Assembly: GCF_048820915.1 (NCBI RefSeq) | Contig: NZ_JBMERR010000007.1 | Coordinates: 143,107 to 207,106, forward strand | DNA length: 64,000 nucleotides | Source of the DNA: Cribrihabitans_A pelagius | Lineage (GTDB): Bacteria; Pseudomonadota; Alphaproteobacteria; Rhodobacterales; Rhodobacteraceae | Reading direction: 5' to 3' | In this document: in pieces, positions 1 through 9,288 of the stretch | Numbering within the stretch: position 1 is the first letter of the stretch | Layout: each line of letters starts with the position of its first letter | Translations under genes and position numbers: made by a program | The notes under the pieces: model-generated | The model's input: only the letters and a program-made list of their open reading frames with translations | Told to the model about the DNA's origin: nothing | The model's database searches: none

Positions 1-1
1 C

Positions 2-556
2 GACGAGGTCCAGGACGTCTACCGGCTGCAGGGCGTGAAGATCAACGACAAGCACATCGAGGTGATCGTCCGCCAGATGCTGCAGAAGTGGGAGATCTCC
101 GACTCCGGCGAGACCACGCTGCTGAAAGGCGAGCACGTGGACAAGCAGGAGTTCGACGCCGCCAACGAGAAGGCGCTGTCGCGTGGCAAACGTCCTGCCC
201 AGGGCGAGCCGATCCTGCTCGGCATCACCAAGGCGTCGCTGCAGACCCGCTCCTTCATCTCGGCGGCCTCCTTCCAGGAGACCACCCGGGTGCTTACCGA
301 AGCCTCGGTGCAGGGCAAGAAGGACAAGCTCGTCGGCCTCAAGGAGAACGTCATCGTCGGCCGCCTGATCCCGGCGGGCACCGGTGGCGCCACCCAGAGG
401 GTGCGCCAGATTGCCCAGGGCCGCGACAACGTGGTGCTGGAAGCCCGCCGCGAGGAAGCCGAAGCCGCCGCTGCCCTGGCTGCGCCGGTGATGGAAGAGG
501 ATACTCCGGGCGACGATTTCGACATTCTGGTCGAAACCCCGGAAAGCCGCGAGTAA
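2..556 (+). CDS. rpoC: DNA-directed RNA polymerase subunit beta' (C-terminal part)
   Basis: This is the last 184 codons of rpoC; the gene enters from the left edge in frame 2. The stretch reading VYRLQGVKINDKHIEVIVRQ is the highly conserved C-terminal segment of beta', followed by the KASLQTRSFISAASFQETTR block near the end of the family. Beta' forms the clamp and active-site region of RNA polymerase. The acidic tail (EEDTPGDDFDILVETPESRE) is typical of alphaproteobacterial RpoC. The stop TAA is followed 24 bp later by a strong terminator, so the rpo operon ends here. Identification is secure; only the 5' boundary is unknown. Confidence 0.98.
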   Translation, partial: DEVQDVYRLQGVKINDKHIEVIVRQMLQKWEISDSGETTLLKGEHVDKQEFDAANEKALSRGKRPAQGEPILLGITKASLQTRSFISAASFQETTRVLTEASVQGKKDKLVGLKENVIVGRLIPAGTGGATQRVRQIAQGRDNVVLEARREEAEAAAALAAPVMEEDTPGDDFDILVETPESRE

Positions 557-580
557 TCCGCCCGCTCTGAGACAAACCGA

Positions 581-613
581 AAGCCCCCGCATGGAGACAT
601 GCGGGGGCTTTTT
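581..613 (+). terminator. Rho-independent terminator of the rpoBC operon
   Basis: A 13-bp perfect stem (AAGCCCCCGCATG with CATGCGGGGGCTT) closes on a GAGA tetraloop and runs into TTTT. It lies 24 bp after the rpoC stop. Confidence 0.93.
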
Positions 614-1023
614 CGTTCCAGGTGTCTGCAGACCGTGCCGGGCCGACAAGAAGATCAATCTGCCAAAACCCGGTCCCAAGTCTTCCCCGGCGCGGGACAA
701 TGATGCCAGGCCGCCGCGCATCGCCGGTGCGCGGCCACGCGGCGGCGATTTGGTGCGGTTGGGCGCTCCTTCGAGAAGGCAGCGCAGGTTTGGCCGGAAT
801 AAGCTGCCAATTCCGAGCCTTCGGATCGCCCCTGCGCGCACCGGCGGGGCGAGGCTTGTATCTCGGGGAGGGGGAAGGCGTTTGAGGCGGTTGCGTCATG
901 ACCGCCTCGATCGGCCGTTCTTTCGTGAGGGGAAACCCGTCAGCACGACAAATGGACACCCCCTTTTCTTTTACGCGCCCGAGGCTATTCCTTGTGGCCG
1001 GGCGGGTCTCCGGGGAGCACGGG
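614..1023. other. Intergenic stretch upstream of the glycosyltransferase gene
   Basis: No gene with coding character was found in these 410 bases. An 8-bp hairpin (GAGGCGGT at 884-891 with ACCGCCTC at 901-908) has no T-run. In-frame upstream codons before 1024 exist but show no conserved glycosyltransferase sequence and no ribosome binding site. A promoter for the following gene must lie here but no convincing hexamer pair stands out. Confidence 0.5.
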
Positions 1024-1836
1024 ATGAGGGTGAATTTGCGGATGATCGGTTTGGTGCGCTTTTCCGTGCTTAGTCCGAGCTATTATTCCGAGCGCTTCGC
1101 AAGCCTGGAGGACACCGCCGCACATCTGTTTGCGCCCGGACGCATGGAGCTGCGCTTCCGGCTGTTCGAGCAGCTCTGCCTGCGCTCGCTTGTGCGGCAA
1201 AGCGACCGGCGCTTCCGCCTGGTGGTGCTGACGGCCAGGGACCTGCCGCAGCCCTATATGCAGCGCTTGCAGGCGCTGATTGCACCGATGCCCAACGCGA
1301 GTTTGCGCGCGGTGCCGCCCGCGGCGCATCACCGGCAGCTGAAGGAGGCCTATGACACGGTGCCGGTGCGCCGGGCGACGCACCGTATCCTGTTCCGGCT
1401 GGACGACGACGACGCGGTGGATCGGCACTTCGTGCGGCGCACCAAGGCGCTGGCCCGGGGTTTGATCCCGGTGCAGGGGGCAGAGACACCTTTCATCATC
1501 GCCCACAACCGCGGCTTCTATCTGGAGCGGCAGGCGAAGCGCGCAGCACTCATCGACACCTGCGAACGCGCGCCCTTGTCTGCCGGGGCCGCGCTGGTGG
1601 CGCCGGCCGGGCATGGCGGCACGCCCTATGCGGTGAACCACCGCCGCTTTGCCCAGCATTACAACACCTTCAGCGACATCTCGGTGCCTGCCTTCCTGCG
1701 CACGATCCATGGCGACAACAAGTCCACCCCGGCCAAGAACGGCATCTCCGGCGCTTGGAGCGCGGCGCGCCGGGCCACCGCCTTGCGGCGCCATTTCGGG
1801 CTGGAGCTTGAGGAATTGGAGGTGCTGCTGCCATGA
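1024..1836 (+). CDS. Putative rhamnosyl transferase-like glycosyltransferase
   Basis: A 270-aa soluble protein of the family annotated as putative rhamnosyl transferase (PF11316). It opens with MIGLVRFSV, matches the RFRLFEQLCLRSLVRQSDRRFRLVVLT region that follows the GT-A fold nucleotide-binding strand, and carries a DDDD cluster in RLDDDDAVDRHFV, the likely DxD metal and sugar-nucleotide site. The chosen ATG has GGGGAG six bases upstream; an ATG at 1042 is an alternative. The stop overlaps the next ATG (ATGA), so it is translationally coupled to the transporter. A homologue lies on the opposite strand at 2726-3532. The acceptor is unknown; a role in a surface glycan is inference. Confidence 0.75.
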   Translation: MRVNLRMIGLVRFSVLSPSYYSERFASLEDTAAHLFAPGRMELRFRLFEQLCLRSLVRQSDRRFRLVVLTARDLPQPYMQRLQALIAPMPNASLRAVPPAAHHRQLKEAYDTVPVRRATHRILFRLDDDDAVDRHFVRRTKALARGLIPVQGAETPFIIAHNRGFYLERQAKRAALIDTCERAPLSAGAALVAPAGHGGTPYAVNHRRFAQHYNTFSDISVPAFLRTIHGDNKSTPAKNGISGAWSAARRATALRRHFGLELEELEVLLP

Positions 1837-2708
1837 GCGGGAACCAGGCGGGGGCCCTCTTGATGATGGTCAGCATGGCGGCCTTCACCTTCAACGACAC
1901 GCTGGTGAAACTTGCCGGAGAAGAATTGCCGCTGCCGCAGATCCTGGTGGTGCGCGGGCTGGCGGCGAGCCTGCTGATCTTAGTGCTGGCGCGCGTGCTG
2001 GGCAGTCTGCGGCTGCGCCTCCCCGCGGCGTCCTGGGTGCTGGTAGGGCTGCGCTGCCTGGCCGAGGCAGGCGCGACCTACCTTTTCCTGACCGCGCTGA
2101 TGCGGATGCCGCTGGCCAATGTGACGGCGATGCTGCAGGGGCTGCCGCTGACGGTGACGCTGGGGGCTGCGCTGGTCTTCCGCGAGCCGGTGGGCTGGCG
2201 CCGGGCGGCGGCGATTGCGGCGGGATTTCTGGGCATGCTGCTGATCGTGCGCCCCGGTCCCGAGGGCTTTGGCGACGGTGCGCTTTATGCCATAGGCGCG
2301 GTGGCTTGCGTCACTGTGCGCGACCTCACCACACGGCGGATGCCGCCGAATGTGCCCTCGATGACGGTGACGCTGATGGCGGCGCTGACGGTGACGGTCT
2401 TTGGCCTTTTGCTGTCTGTTGGAACCGAGTGGCAGCCGATGGACCGGCACAGTTTCGGCCTGCTGATGGGGGCCGCGCTGTTCATCTTTGCGGGCTACCT
2501 CTGCTCGGTGATGACGATGCGGGCGGGCGAGGTCGCGGTGGTGGCGCCGTTCCGCTACAGCGGGCTGTTATGGGCGCTGCTTCTGGGCTGGGCGGTGTTT
2601 GGCGACTGGCCCGATGCCCTGACGCTCCTGGGCGCGGCCATCGTGGTGGCGGCGGGCGGCTTCACCTTCTACCGCGAGCGCCGCCAGACCCGGGCCAGCC
2701 GGGCCTGA
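1833..2708 (+). CDS. EamA/DMT-family transporter
   Basis: A 291-aa, very hydrophobic protein with about ten predicted membrane segments arranged as two EamA repeats. The first begins at MMVSMAAFTFNDTLVKL and the second near ALYAIGAVACVTVRDLTTR. The drug/metabolite transporter superfamily exports or imports small metabolites; this branch resembles RhaT/RarD and S-adenosylmethionine-carrier-like members, but the substrate cannot be read from sequence. The ATG overlaps the preceding glycosyltransferase stop by 4 bp, so the two are probably one transcription unit. The gene ends 17 bp from the convergent second glycosyltransferase. Confidence 0.85.
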   Translation: MSGNQAGALLMMVSMAAFTFNDTLVKLAGEELPLPQILVVRGLAASLLILVLARVLGSLRLRLPAASWVLVGLRCLAEAGATYLFLTALMRMPLANVTAMLQGLPLTVTLGAALVFREPVGWRRAAAIAAGFLGMLLIVRPGPEGFGDGALYAIGAVACVTVRDLTTRRMPPNVPSMTVTLMAALTVTVFGLLLSVGTEWQPMDRHSFGLLMGAALFIFAGYLCSVMTMRAGEVAVVAPFRYSGLLWALLLGWAVFGDWPDALTLLGAAIVVAAGGFTFYRERRQTRASRA

Positions 2709-2725
2709 GCAGGGAAGAGGGAGGA

Positions 2726-3532
2726 TCAGATTGTCGCGAAAGCCCGCCGCACGGCATCCGCACGCAAGTCGAAACGCGCTTCGAACTCGCCTTCCTCTTC
2801 CGGGGTGAGCGGCTCCGGCCGGGCGCCGCCCGCGGGCTTTGGCGGTGAGTCGTTGAAGGTGTTCTGGGTGCGCACGAACATTGGCGCATCGGAGAAGGTG
2901 ACGGTCGGCATGAACTGCGGAATCTTCTCATGCGCGAAGTTCATGATGGTGAGCGGGCAGCCGCCCCGCACGTGCATCCCCAGCGCCGCGGTGTAATAGG
3001 GCCGGAAGATCGGCATCGCAGAGATGCCCGCAGGACCCAGTTCCGCCAGGTAGCCGCGGTTGAAATCGAAGGCGACGGAATTGTGCCGCCCCAGCAGCCC
3101 TTCGCAATCCCGCGCCGCCTGCCGCAGCCGTTCGACAAAATCCACCGAGATTGCGTCGTCGTCGTCATGGCGGAACTGCAGGCAGGGCGCGGCGGGATTG
3201 CGGCGGGCGGCGTTCAGGATCTGTTTCATCACCGGCCGGTGCTGCCCCGGCGGCTCGGCCTGGATGCGGACTTGCGGCATATCCGCGGTGAGCCCGTAGA
3301 GCCGGTCGCGGTGCCCCGCGGGCAGGCTGTCGCCAATTACCACGATCAGCTCGAAATCCGGATCGGTCTGCGCGCGCAGGCTCGGCAGGGCGACGGTCTC
3401 GAACAGGCGGAAACGCTCCTCCAGCCGGGCGGCGCCATAGAGGTAGGCGGTGCGCTCCTCGACGGTGGAGTGCCGGATCTGGAAGCCGCCGACGGCCGGG
3501 TAGGAAAACCGGCACAGACCAATGACCTGCAT
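2726..3532 (-). CDS. Putative rhamnosyl transferase-like glycosyltransferase, second copy
   Basis: A 268-aa protein of the same family as the gene at 1024-1836 (PF11316-type). It starts MQVIGLCRFSYPAVGGFQ, then shows LEERFRLFETVALPSLRAQTD and a matching DDDD cluster in FRHDDDDAISVDFVERL. The ATG at 3532 was chosen because the conserved family N-terminus begins there and AAGAGG lies about 11 bases upstream; a longer frame upstream has no family similarity. It is divergent from rpsL and convergent with the EamA gene. The two paralogues have diverged strongly outside the motifs, which suggests an old duplication or separate acquisition rather than a recent tandem copy. Confidence 0.75.
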   Translation of the reverse strand: MQVIGLCRFSYPAVGGFQIRHSTVEERTAYLYGAARLEERFRLFETVALPSLRAQTDPDFELIVVIGDSLPAGHRDRLYGLTADMPQVRIQAEPPGQHRPVMKQILNAARRNPAAPCLQFRHDDDDAISVDFVERLRQAARDCEGLLGRHNSVAFDFNRGYLAELGPAGISAMPIFRPYYTAALGMHVRGGCPLTIMNFAHEKIPQFMPTVTFSDAPMFVRTQNTFNDSPPKPAGGARPEPLTPEEEGEFEARFDLRADAVRRAFATI

Positions 3533-3639
3533 TCTGAAATACCTCTTGCGCGACAGCGCCAGGGGGACTATGCACGGCCGCCCGCGGCGCAGCAAGCGCG
3601 CCGCGCCGCGCCCGGGGGCAGGGCAGGGGCCGGCTGCGG

Positions 3640-3668
3640 TTGACAAGCCCCGCGACTCCCCATATACG
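3640..3668 (+). promoter_or_regulatory. Sigma70-type promoter of the str operon (rpsL)
   Basis: TTGACA at 3640-3645, a 17-bp spacer and TATACG at 3663-3668, followed by a GC-rich discriminator. The consensus -35 and exact spacing make this the best promoter in the divergent region; it leaves a leader of about 220 nt before rpsL. Confidence 0.7.
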
Positions 3669-3897
3669 CGCGCCTATCCGGCACCCGGGACAGCTCCCGC
3701 AAGCCGAATTCAAAATGTAGTGGATCAAGTTCCGGGCAATTTTATCCCCCGGAGCCTCTGTAAACTCACCGCGTCGTCTCACCTCGGAACGGGAGCGATT
3801 GCGGTTTTTGCGCATGTGGACGCATATGTGCAGCGATATCACCCGCACGCGCCGGCGTGCATGACACGAAGTGTTGCAAAACGGGGAAAAAACCGGA

Positions 3898-4269
3898 ATG
3901 CCCACGATCCAGCAGCTGATCCGCAAGCCGCGGCAGCCGAAAGTTAAACGCTCGAAATCCATGCACCTGGAGCAGTGCCCGCAAAAACGCGGCGTCTGCA
4001 CCCGTGTGTATACCACCACTCCGAAGAAACCGAACTCCGCTATGCGGAAAGTGGCCAAGGTCCGCCTGACCAACGGTTACGAGGTGATCTCCTACATCCC
4101 CGGTGAAAGCCACAACCTTCAGGAGCACTCCGTGGTCCTGATCCGCGGCGGCCGGGTAAAAGACCTTCCGGGTGTGCGTTATCACATCCTGCGCGGTGTT
4201 CTGGATACCCAGGGCGTCAAAGACCGTAAGCAGCGCCGTTCGAAGTATGGCGCGAAGCGTCCCAAGTAA
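3898..4269 (+). CDS. rpsL: 30S ribosomal protein S12
   Basis: A 123-aa protein, standard S12 length. It starts MPTIQQLIRKPR and carries the decoding-centre loop TTPKKPNSAMRK, the classic site of streptomycin resistance substitutions, and the second loop PGVRYH. S12 sits at the A-site decoding face of the 30S subunit. The ATG at 3898 matches the family N-terminus; an upstream in-frame GTG adds nine unconserved residues. It is the first gene of the str operon, 15 bp before rpsG. Confidence 0.98.
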   Translation: MPTIQQLIRKPRQPKVKRSKSMHLEQCPQKRGVCTRVYTTTPKKPNSAMRKVAKVRLTNGYEVISYIPGESHNLQEHSVVLIRGGRVKDLPGVRYHILRGVLDTQGVKDRKQRRSKYGAKRPK

Positions 4270-4284
4270 GAAGGAGAGGCTGAG

Positions 4285-4755
4285 ATGTCCCGTCGTCACG
4301 CCGCAGAAAAACGCGAAGTCCTGCCCGACGCCAAGTTCGGCGACCGCGTTCTGACCAAATTTATGAACAACCTGATGATCGACGGCAAGAAGTCGGTCGC
4401 AGAGCGTATCGTCTACAACGCCTTTGACCGCGTTGAAGCCAAGATCAAGCGCGCACCTGTCGAAGTGTTCCACGAAGCGCTCGACAACGTGAAGCCCTCG
4501 GTCGAAGTGCGCTCCCGCCGTGTGGGCGGTGCCACCTACCAGGTGCCGGTTGAAGTCCGCCCCGAGCGCCGTGAAGCGCTGGCGATCCGCTGGCTGATCA
4601 CCGCCGCGCGCAACCGCAACGAAAACACCATGGAAGAACGCCTCGCCGGCGAGCTGCTGGACGCTGTGCAGTCCCGCGGCACCGCGGTCAAGAAGCGCGA
4701 AGACACCCACAAGATGGCCGAGGCGAACAAAGCCTTCAGCCATTACCGCTGGTAA
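4285..4755 (+). CDS. rpsG: 30S ribosomal protein S7
   Basis: A 156-aa protein (MSRRHAAEKREVLPD), full family length. S7 nucleates assembly of the 30S head by binding the 3' domain of 16S rRNA and contacts E-site tRNA; in Escherichia coli it is also the translational repressor of the str operon. The region GGATYQVPVEVRPERR and the C-terminal FSHYRW are well conserved. GGAGAGG lies just before the ATG. It sits between rpsL and fusA in the universal order. Confidence 0.98.
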   Translation: MSRRHAAEKREVLPDAKFGDRVLTKFMNNLMIDGKKSVAERIVYNAFDRVEAKIKRAPVEVFHEALDNVKPSVEVRSRRVGGATYQVPVEVRPERREALAIRWLITAARNRNENTMEERLAGELLDAVQSRGTAVKKREDTHKMAEANKAFSHYRW

Positions 4756-4773
4756 GCTAGAGGACCTAGACCT

Positions 4774-6891
4774 ATGGCACGCGACTATCCGCTCGAACGT
4801 TACCGCAACTTCGGTATCATGGCGCATATCGATGCAGGCAAGACCACCTGCTCGGAGCGTATCCTGTTTTACACCGGCAAATCCCACAACATCGGTGAGG
4901 TGCACGACGGTGCAGCCACCATGGACTGGATGGAGCAGGAGCAGGAACGCGGCATCACCATCACCTCGGCTGCGACCACCACCTTCTGGGAACGCACCGA
5001 AGACGGCCAGACGCCCGATTCCGAAAAGCACCGCCTGAACATCATCGACACCCCCGGCCACGTCGACTTCACCATCGAAGTCGAACGCTCGCTGGCGGTC
5101 CTCGACGGTGCTGTTTGCGTGCTCGACGCCAACGCCGGTGTTGAACCGCAGACCGAAACCGTGTGGCGTCAGGCTGACCGCTACAAGGTTCCGCGCATGG
5201 TGTTCGTCAACAAGATGGACAAGATCGGCGCTGATTTCTTCAACTGCGTCAACATGATCGAAGACCGCACCGGCGCGCGCGCCGTGCCCGTCGGTATCCC
5301 GATCGGCGCAGAGAACGAGCTGGAAGGCTTGATCGATCTGGTCAACATGGAAGAATGGCTGTGGCAGGGTGAAGACCTTGGCGCTTCGTGGATCAAGGCT
5401 CCGATCCGCGACAGCCTGAAAGACATGGCCGAAGAATGGCGCGGCAAGATGATCGAGGCGGCCGTCGAAATGGACGACGACGCCATGGAAGCCTACCTGG
5501 AAGGCGAAGAACCCGACGTGCCGACCCTGCGCAAACTGCTGCGCAAGGGCACGCTGGACCTGGCCTTTGTGCCGGTTCTGGGCGGTTCCGCGTTCAAGAA
5601 CAAAGGCGTGCAGCCGCTGCTGAACGCCGTGATCGACTATCTGCCCAGCCCGCTGGACGTTGTCGATTACATGGGCTTCAAACCCGGTGACGAAACCGAA
5701 ACCCGTAACATTGCCCGCCGTGCGGACGATGGCATGGCGTTCTCGGGCCTGGCGTTCAAGATCATGAACGACCCCTTCGTCGGCTCGCTGACCTTTACCC
5801 GGATCTACTCCGGTGTCCTGAACAAGGGCGATACGCTCCTGAACTCGACCAAAGGCAAGAAAGAGCGCGTTGGCCGGATGATGATGATGCACTCGAACAA
5901 CCGTGAGGAAATCACGGAAGCGTTCGCGGGCGACATCATCGCGCTGGCAGGTTTGAAAGACACCACCACCGGTGACACGCTCTGCGCCGTCAACGACCCG
6001 GTTGTGCTGGAAACCATGACCTTCCCCGATCCGGTGATCGAGATCGCGGTCGAGCCGAAGACCAAAGCCGACCAGGAGAAGATGTCCCAGGGTCTGGCCC
6101 GTCTGGCCGCCGAAGACCCGTCCTTCCGCGTCGAGACCGACATCGAGAGCGGTCAGACCATCATGAAGGGCATGGGCGAACTTCACCTGGACATCCTGGT
6201 GGACCGTCTGAAGCGCGAATTCAAGGTTGAGGCCAACATCGGTGCGCCGCAGGTGGCCTACCGTGAGACCATCGGCCACGAAGTCGAGCATTCCTACACC
6301 CACAAGAAGCAGTCGGGTGGTTCGGGCCAGTTCGCCGAAGTGAAGCTGATCATCTCGCCGACAGAGCCGGGCGAAGGTTATTCCTTCGAATCCCGTATCG
6401 TTGGCGGTTCGGTGCCCAAGGAATACATTCCGGGCGTCGAAAAGGGCATCAACTCGGTGATGGATTCGGGCCCGCTGGCTGGCTTCCCGGTGATCGACTT
6501 CAAGGTTGCCCTGATCGACGGCAAGTTCCACGACGTGGACTCCTCGGTTCTGGCGTTTGAAATCGCATCCCGCATGTGTATGCGTGAAGGCATGCGCAAG
6601 GCTGGCGCCAAGCTGCTCGAGCCGATCATGAAAGTCGAAGTGATCACCCCGGAAGAATACACCGGCGGTATCATTGGCGACCTGACCTCGCGCCGGGGCC
6701 AGGTGTCCGGCCAGGAGAACCGCGGCAACGCAATTGCGATCGACGCCTTCGTGCCGCTTGCCAACATGTTCGGCTACATCAACACCCTGCGTTCGATGAG
6801 CTCGGGCCGCGCCCAGTTCACCATGCAGTTCGATCACTACGATCCGGTGCCGCAGAACATCTCGGAAGAGATCCAGGCGAAATACGCCTGA
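4774..6891 (+). CDS. fusA: Elongation factor G
   Basis: A 705-aa translational GTPase that drives tRNA-mRNA translocation and, with RRF, ribosome recycling. G1 AHIDAGKTT, the RGITITSAA switch I, DTPGHVDF (G3) and NKMDKIGAD (G4) are all present, followed by domains II to V. It is full length, 18 bp after rpsG. This is the housekeeping EF-G by context. No unusual residues were noticed in the GTPase motifs. Confidence 0.98.
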   Translation: MARDYPLERYRNFGIMAHIDAGKTTCSERILFYTGKSHNIGEVHDGAATMDWMEQEQERGITITSAATTTFWERTEDGQTPDSEKHRLNIIDTPGHVDFTIEVERSLAVLDGAVCVLDANAGVEPQTETVWRQADRYKVPRMVFVNKMDKIGADFFNCVNMIEDRTGARAVPVGIPIGAENELEGLIDLVNMEEWLWQGEDLGASWIKAPIRDSLKDMAEEWRGKMIEAAVEMDDDAMEAYLEGEEPDVPTLRKLLRKGTLDLAFVPVLGGSAFKNKGVQPLLNAVIDYLPSPLDVVDYMGFKPGDETETRNIARRADDGMAFSGLAFKIMNDPFVGSLTFTRIYSGVLNKGDTLLNSTKGKKERVGRMMMMHSNNREEITEAFAGDIIALAGLKDTTTGDTLCAVNDPVVLETMTFPDPVIEIAVEPKTKADQEKMSQGLARLAAEDPSFRVETDIESGQTIMKGMGELHLDILVDRLKREFKVEANIGAPQVAYRETIGHEVEHSYTHKKQSGGSGQFAEVKLIISPTEPGEGYSFESRIVGGSVPKEYIPGVEKGINSVMDSGPLAGFPVIDFKVALIDGKFHDVDSSVLAFEIASRMCMREGMRKAGAKLLEPIMKVEVITPEEYTGGIIGDLTSRRGQVSGQENRGNAIAIDAFVPLANMFGYINTLRSMSSGRAQFTMQFDHYDPVPQNISEEIQAKYA

Positions 6892-6955
6892 GCATAACGA
6901 CAAGGAAGGGTTCGCGGCACGCGTGAGCCCTTCTCCGCAACAAAAGGAGGCCATA

Positions 6956-8110
<1,155 letters not shown>

Positions 8111-8131
<21 letters not shown>

Positions 8132-8184
8132 TCGTAGATCCCGAGACGCGCCTGGTTGGTGTGTCGAAGATCACCGGGTAATCG
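8111..8184 (+). repeat. Duplicated tuf 3' tail
   Basis: The tuf end at 8111-8134 (GTGTCGAAGATCACCG then AGTGATCG) recurs at 8161-8184 with two substitutions (GGTAATCG), exactly 50 bp downstream. The second copy encodes VSKITG and a TAA stop in place of VSKITE and TGA. It has no coding context of its own and looks like the remnant of a tuf 3' end. Confidence 0.75.
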
Positions 8185-8205
8185 GAACTTCCGATACCTG
8201 GATGG

Positions 8206-8234
8206 AAGGGCCGCTCAACCGAGCGGCCCTTTTT
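8206..8234 (+). terminator. Terminator of the str operon
   Basis: An 11-bp perfect stem, AAGGGCCGCTC with GAGCGGCCCTT, loop AACC, followed by TTTT. It lies just after the duplicated tuf tail. Confidence 0.92.
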
Positions 8235-8265
8235 CATCGCAGCAACCGGAAACCGGCACGGATTC

Positions 8266-8299
8266 CGGCCCGGAAAAACCGATTATTCCGGGCCGTTTT
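8266..8299 (+). terminator. Second, weaker terminator-like hairpin after tuf
   Basis: CGGCCCGGAA (8266-8275) pairs with TTCCGGGCCG (8286-8295) around a 10-base loop and is followed by TTTTC. It would back up the first terminator. Confidence 0.6.
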
Positions 8300-8411
8300 C
8301 CCTGAAGGCAAACAACAGGCTTCCGTGATGTTGTGGGAGCGCATCCAGTTTTATCATGGGCTGTGCCACTGGAGGGAAGGAGACTGCCCGCCGGGTCGTG
8401 GCTATTTGCGA

Positions 8412-8440
8412 TTGCTTGCCTCGCACTGTCCTGATTAATT
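8412..8440 (+). promoter_or_regulatory. Possible promoter of the M15-like gene
   Basis: TTGCTT at 8412-8417, 17 bp, TTAATT at 8435-8440. The -35 is moderate and the -10 poor; it is proposed because the gene lies behind two terminators and needs its own start. Confidence 0.3.
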
Positions 8441-8468
8441 GCCACAGGAGAACCGGGAGGACGGGGCA

Positions 8469-9131
8469 TTGCGCAAACCGGGAAGTGTGAAATCTTTGGA
8501 AACACTGGGCCGGGAACGGCTGTCGCGTCATTTCTTCATGCGGGACTTTCTCTACAGCGAGATCGGAAATTTCTTCAGGATTCGGAATATACCGGATGAT
8601 CCCGAATTAGCTCTCCGCGTGGGCCGCAGGCTGGCTGCTGAGCTGCTCGAGCCTCTCGTTGAAACCTTCGGCCCGATTGCTGTTCGGTCGGCCTACCGAT
8701 CGCCTGAAGTTAACGGGTACGGGGCTGAGCAAGGGCTGGGCTGTGCATCCAACAAGTCCAACCGGGCGTCACATATTTGGGACCAAAGGGATGACGGCGG
8801 GAACTGCGGCGCTTGCGTCAGTATCGTCGTCCCCTGGTTTGCGGATCAGTATGAGCAAGGGCGCGATTATCTTGATCTGGCTTGGTGGCTCTACGACCAC
8901 CTCAACTTTCACCGCATTCGCTTCTTTCCGAAGCGCGCAGCGTTCAATCTCACGTGGAGAGAGAACCCGGAGAGAAGCGTTTACTCCTGGATCGGCCCGA
9001 CACGGGCTATCCTCAAGGCCGGAGCAGTGCCGCCGCCTGAAGATGAGCGCCAGCCGCGCTATCGGGACTTCCCGGCTTTCCGCGCGATTACCTATCCGCC
9101 GCTGCCGGAGCGTTTTGCGGAACAGCGTTGA
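8469..9131 (+). CDS. Uncharacterised protein resembling M15-type zinc peptidases
   Basis: A 220-aa soluble protein. The segment AVRSAYRSPEVNGYGAEQG followed by KSNRASHIWDQRDDGG resembles the S-x-Y-R-S-P-x-x-N ... S-x-H-x-x-x-x-x-x-D zinc site of M15A/hedgehog-fold DD-peptidases, and a later LNFHRIRFFP could supply the third ligand. The enzymatic call is therefore inference, and a non-peptidase homologue is possible. The TTG at 8469 is preferred: GGGAGGA ends seven bases before it, and the protein then begins (M)RKPGSVKSLETLGRERL. ATG 8538 is the alternative. It sits between tuf and rpsJ, where most relatives have no gene, and no secretion signal is visible. Confidence 0.6.
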   Translation: MRKPGSVKSLETLGRERLSRHFFMRDFLYSEIGNFFRIRNIPDDPELALRVGRRLAAELLEPLVETFGPIAVRSAYRSPEVNGYGAEQGLGCASNKSNRASHIWDQRDDGGNCGACVSIVVPWFADQYEQGRDYLDLAWWLYDHLNFHRIRFFPKRAAFNLTWRENPERSVYSWIGPTRAILKAGAVPPPEDERQPRYRDFPAFRAITYPPLPERFAEQR

Positions 9132-9139
9132 AGAGCCCC

Positions 9140-9168
9140 TTGCCCGTCAGCTCAAACCCGCGTATAGG
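9140..9168 (+). promoter_or_regulatory. Promoter of the S10 operon
   Basis: TTGCCC (9140-9145), 17-bp spacer, TATAGG (9163-9168), then a GC-rich discriminator (GCGCG). The same two hexamers and spacing occur ahead of rpmC at 19238-19266. The -35 begins 9 bp after the preceding stop codon. Confidence 0.65.
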
Positions 9169-9193
9169 GCGCGAGTTCGCCACGTGCGAATGG

Positions 9194-9216
9194 AGGCGGG
9201 ATGATTCCCGCCTTTT
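9194..9216 (+). terminator. Terminator or attenuator hairpin in the S10 leader
   Basis: AGGCGGGA (9194-9201) pairs perfectly with TCCCGCCT (9206-9213) around TGAT, followed by TTT. It lies about 20 bp downstream of the expected S10 transcription start and 73 bp before rpsJ. It could end transcripts from the M15-like gene, attenuate the S10 operon, or both. Confidence 0.6.
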
Positions 9217-9288
9217 GGGTTCGATGAGGGGTTGCGGTGAGCGCGGGCCCTCCTCTCAACCCCAACGCCTGGATAAAAAGGCATATCT

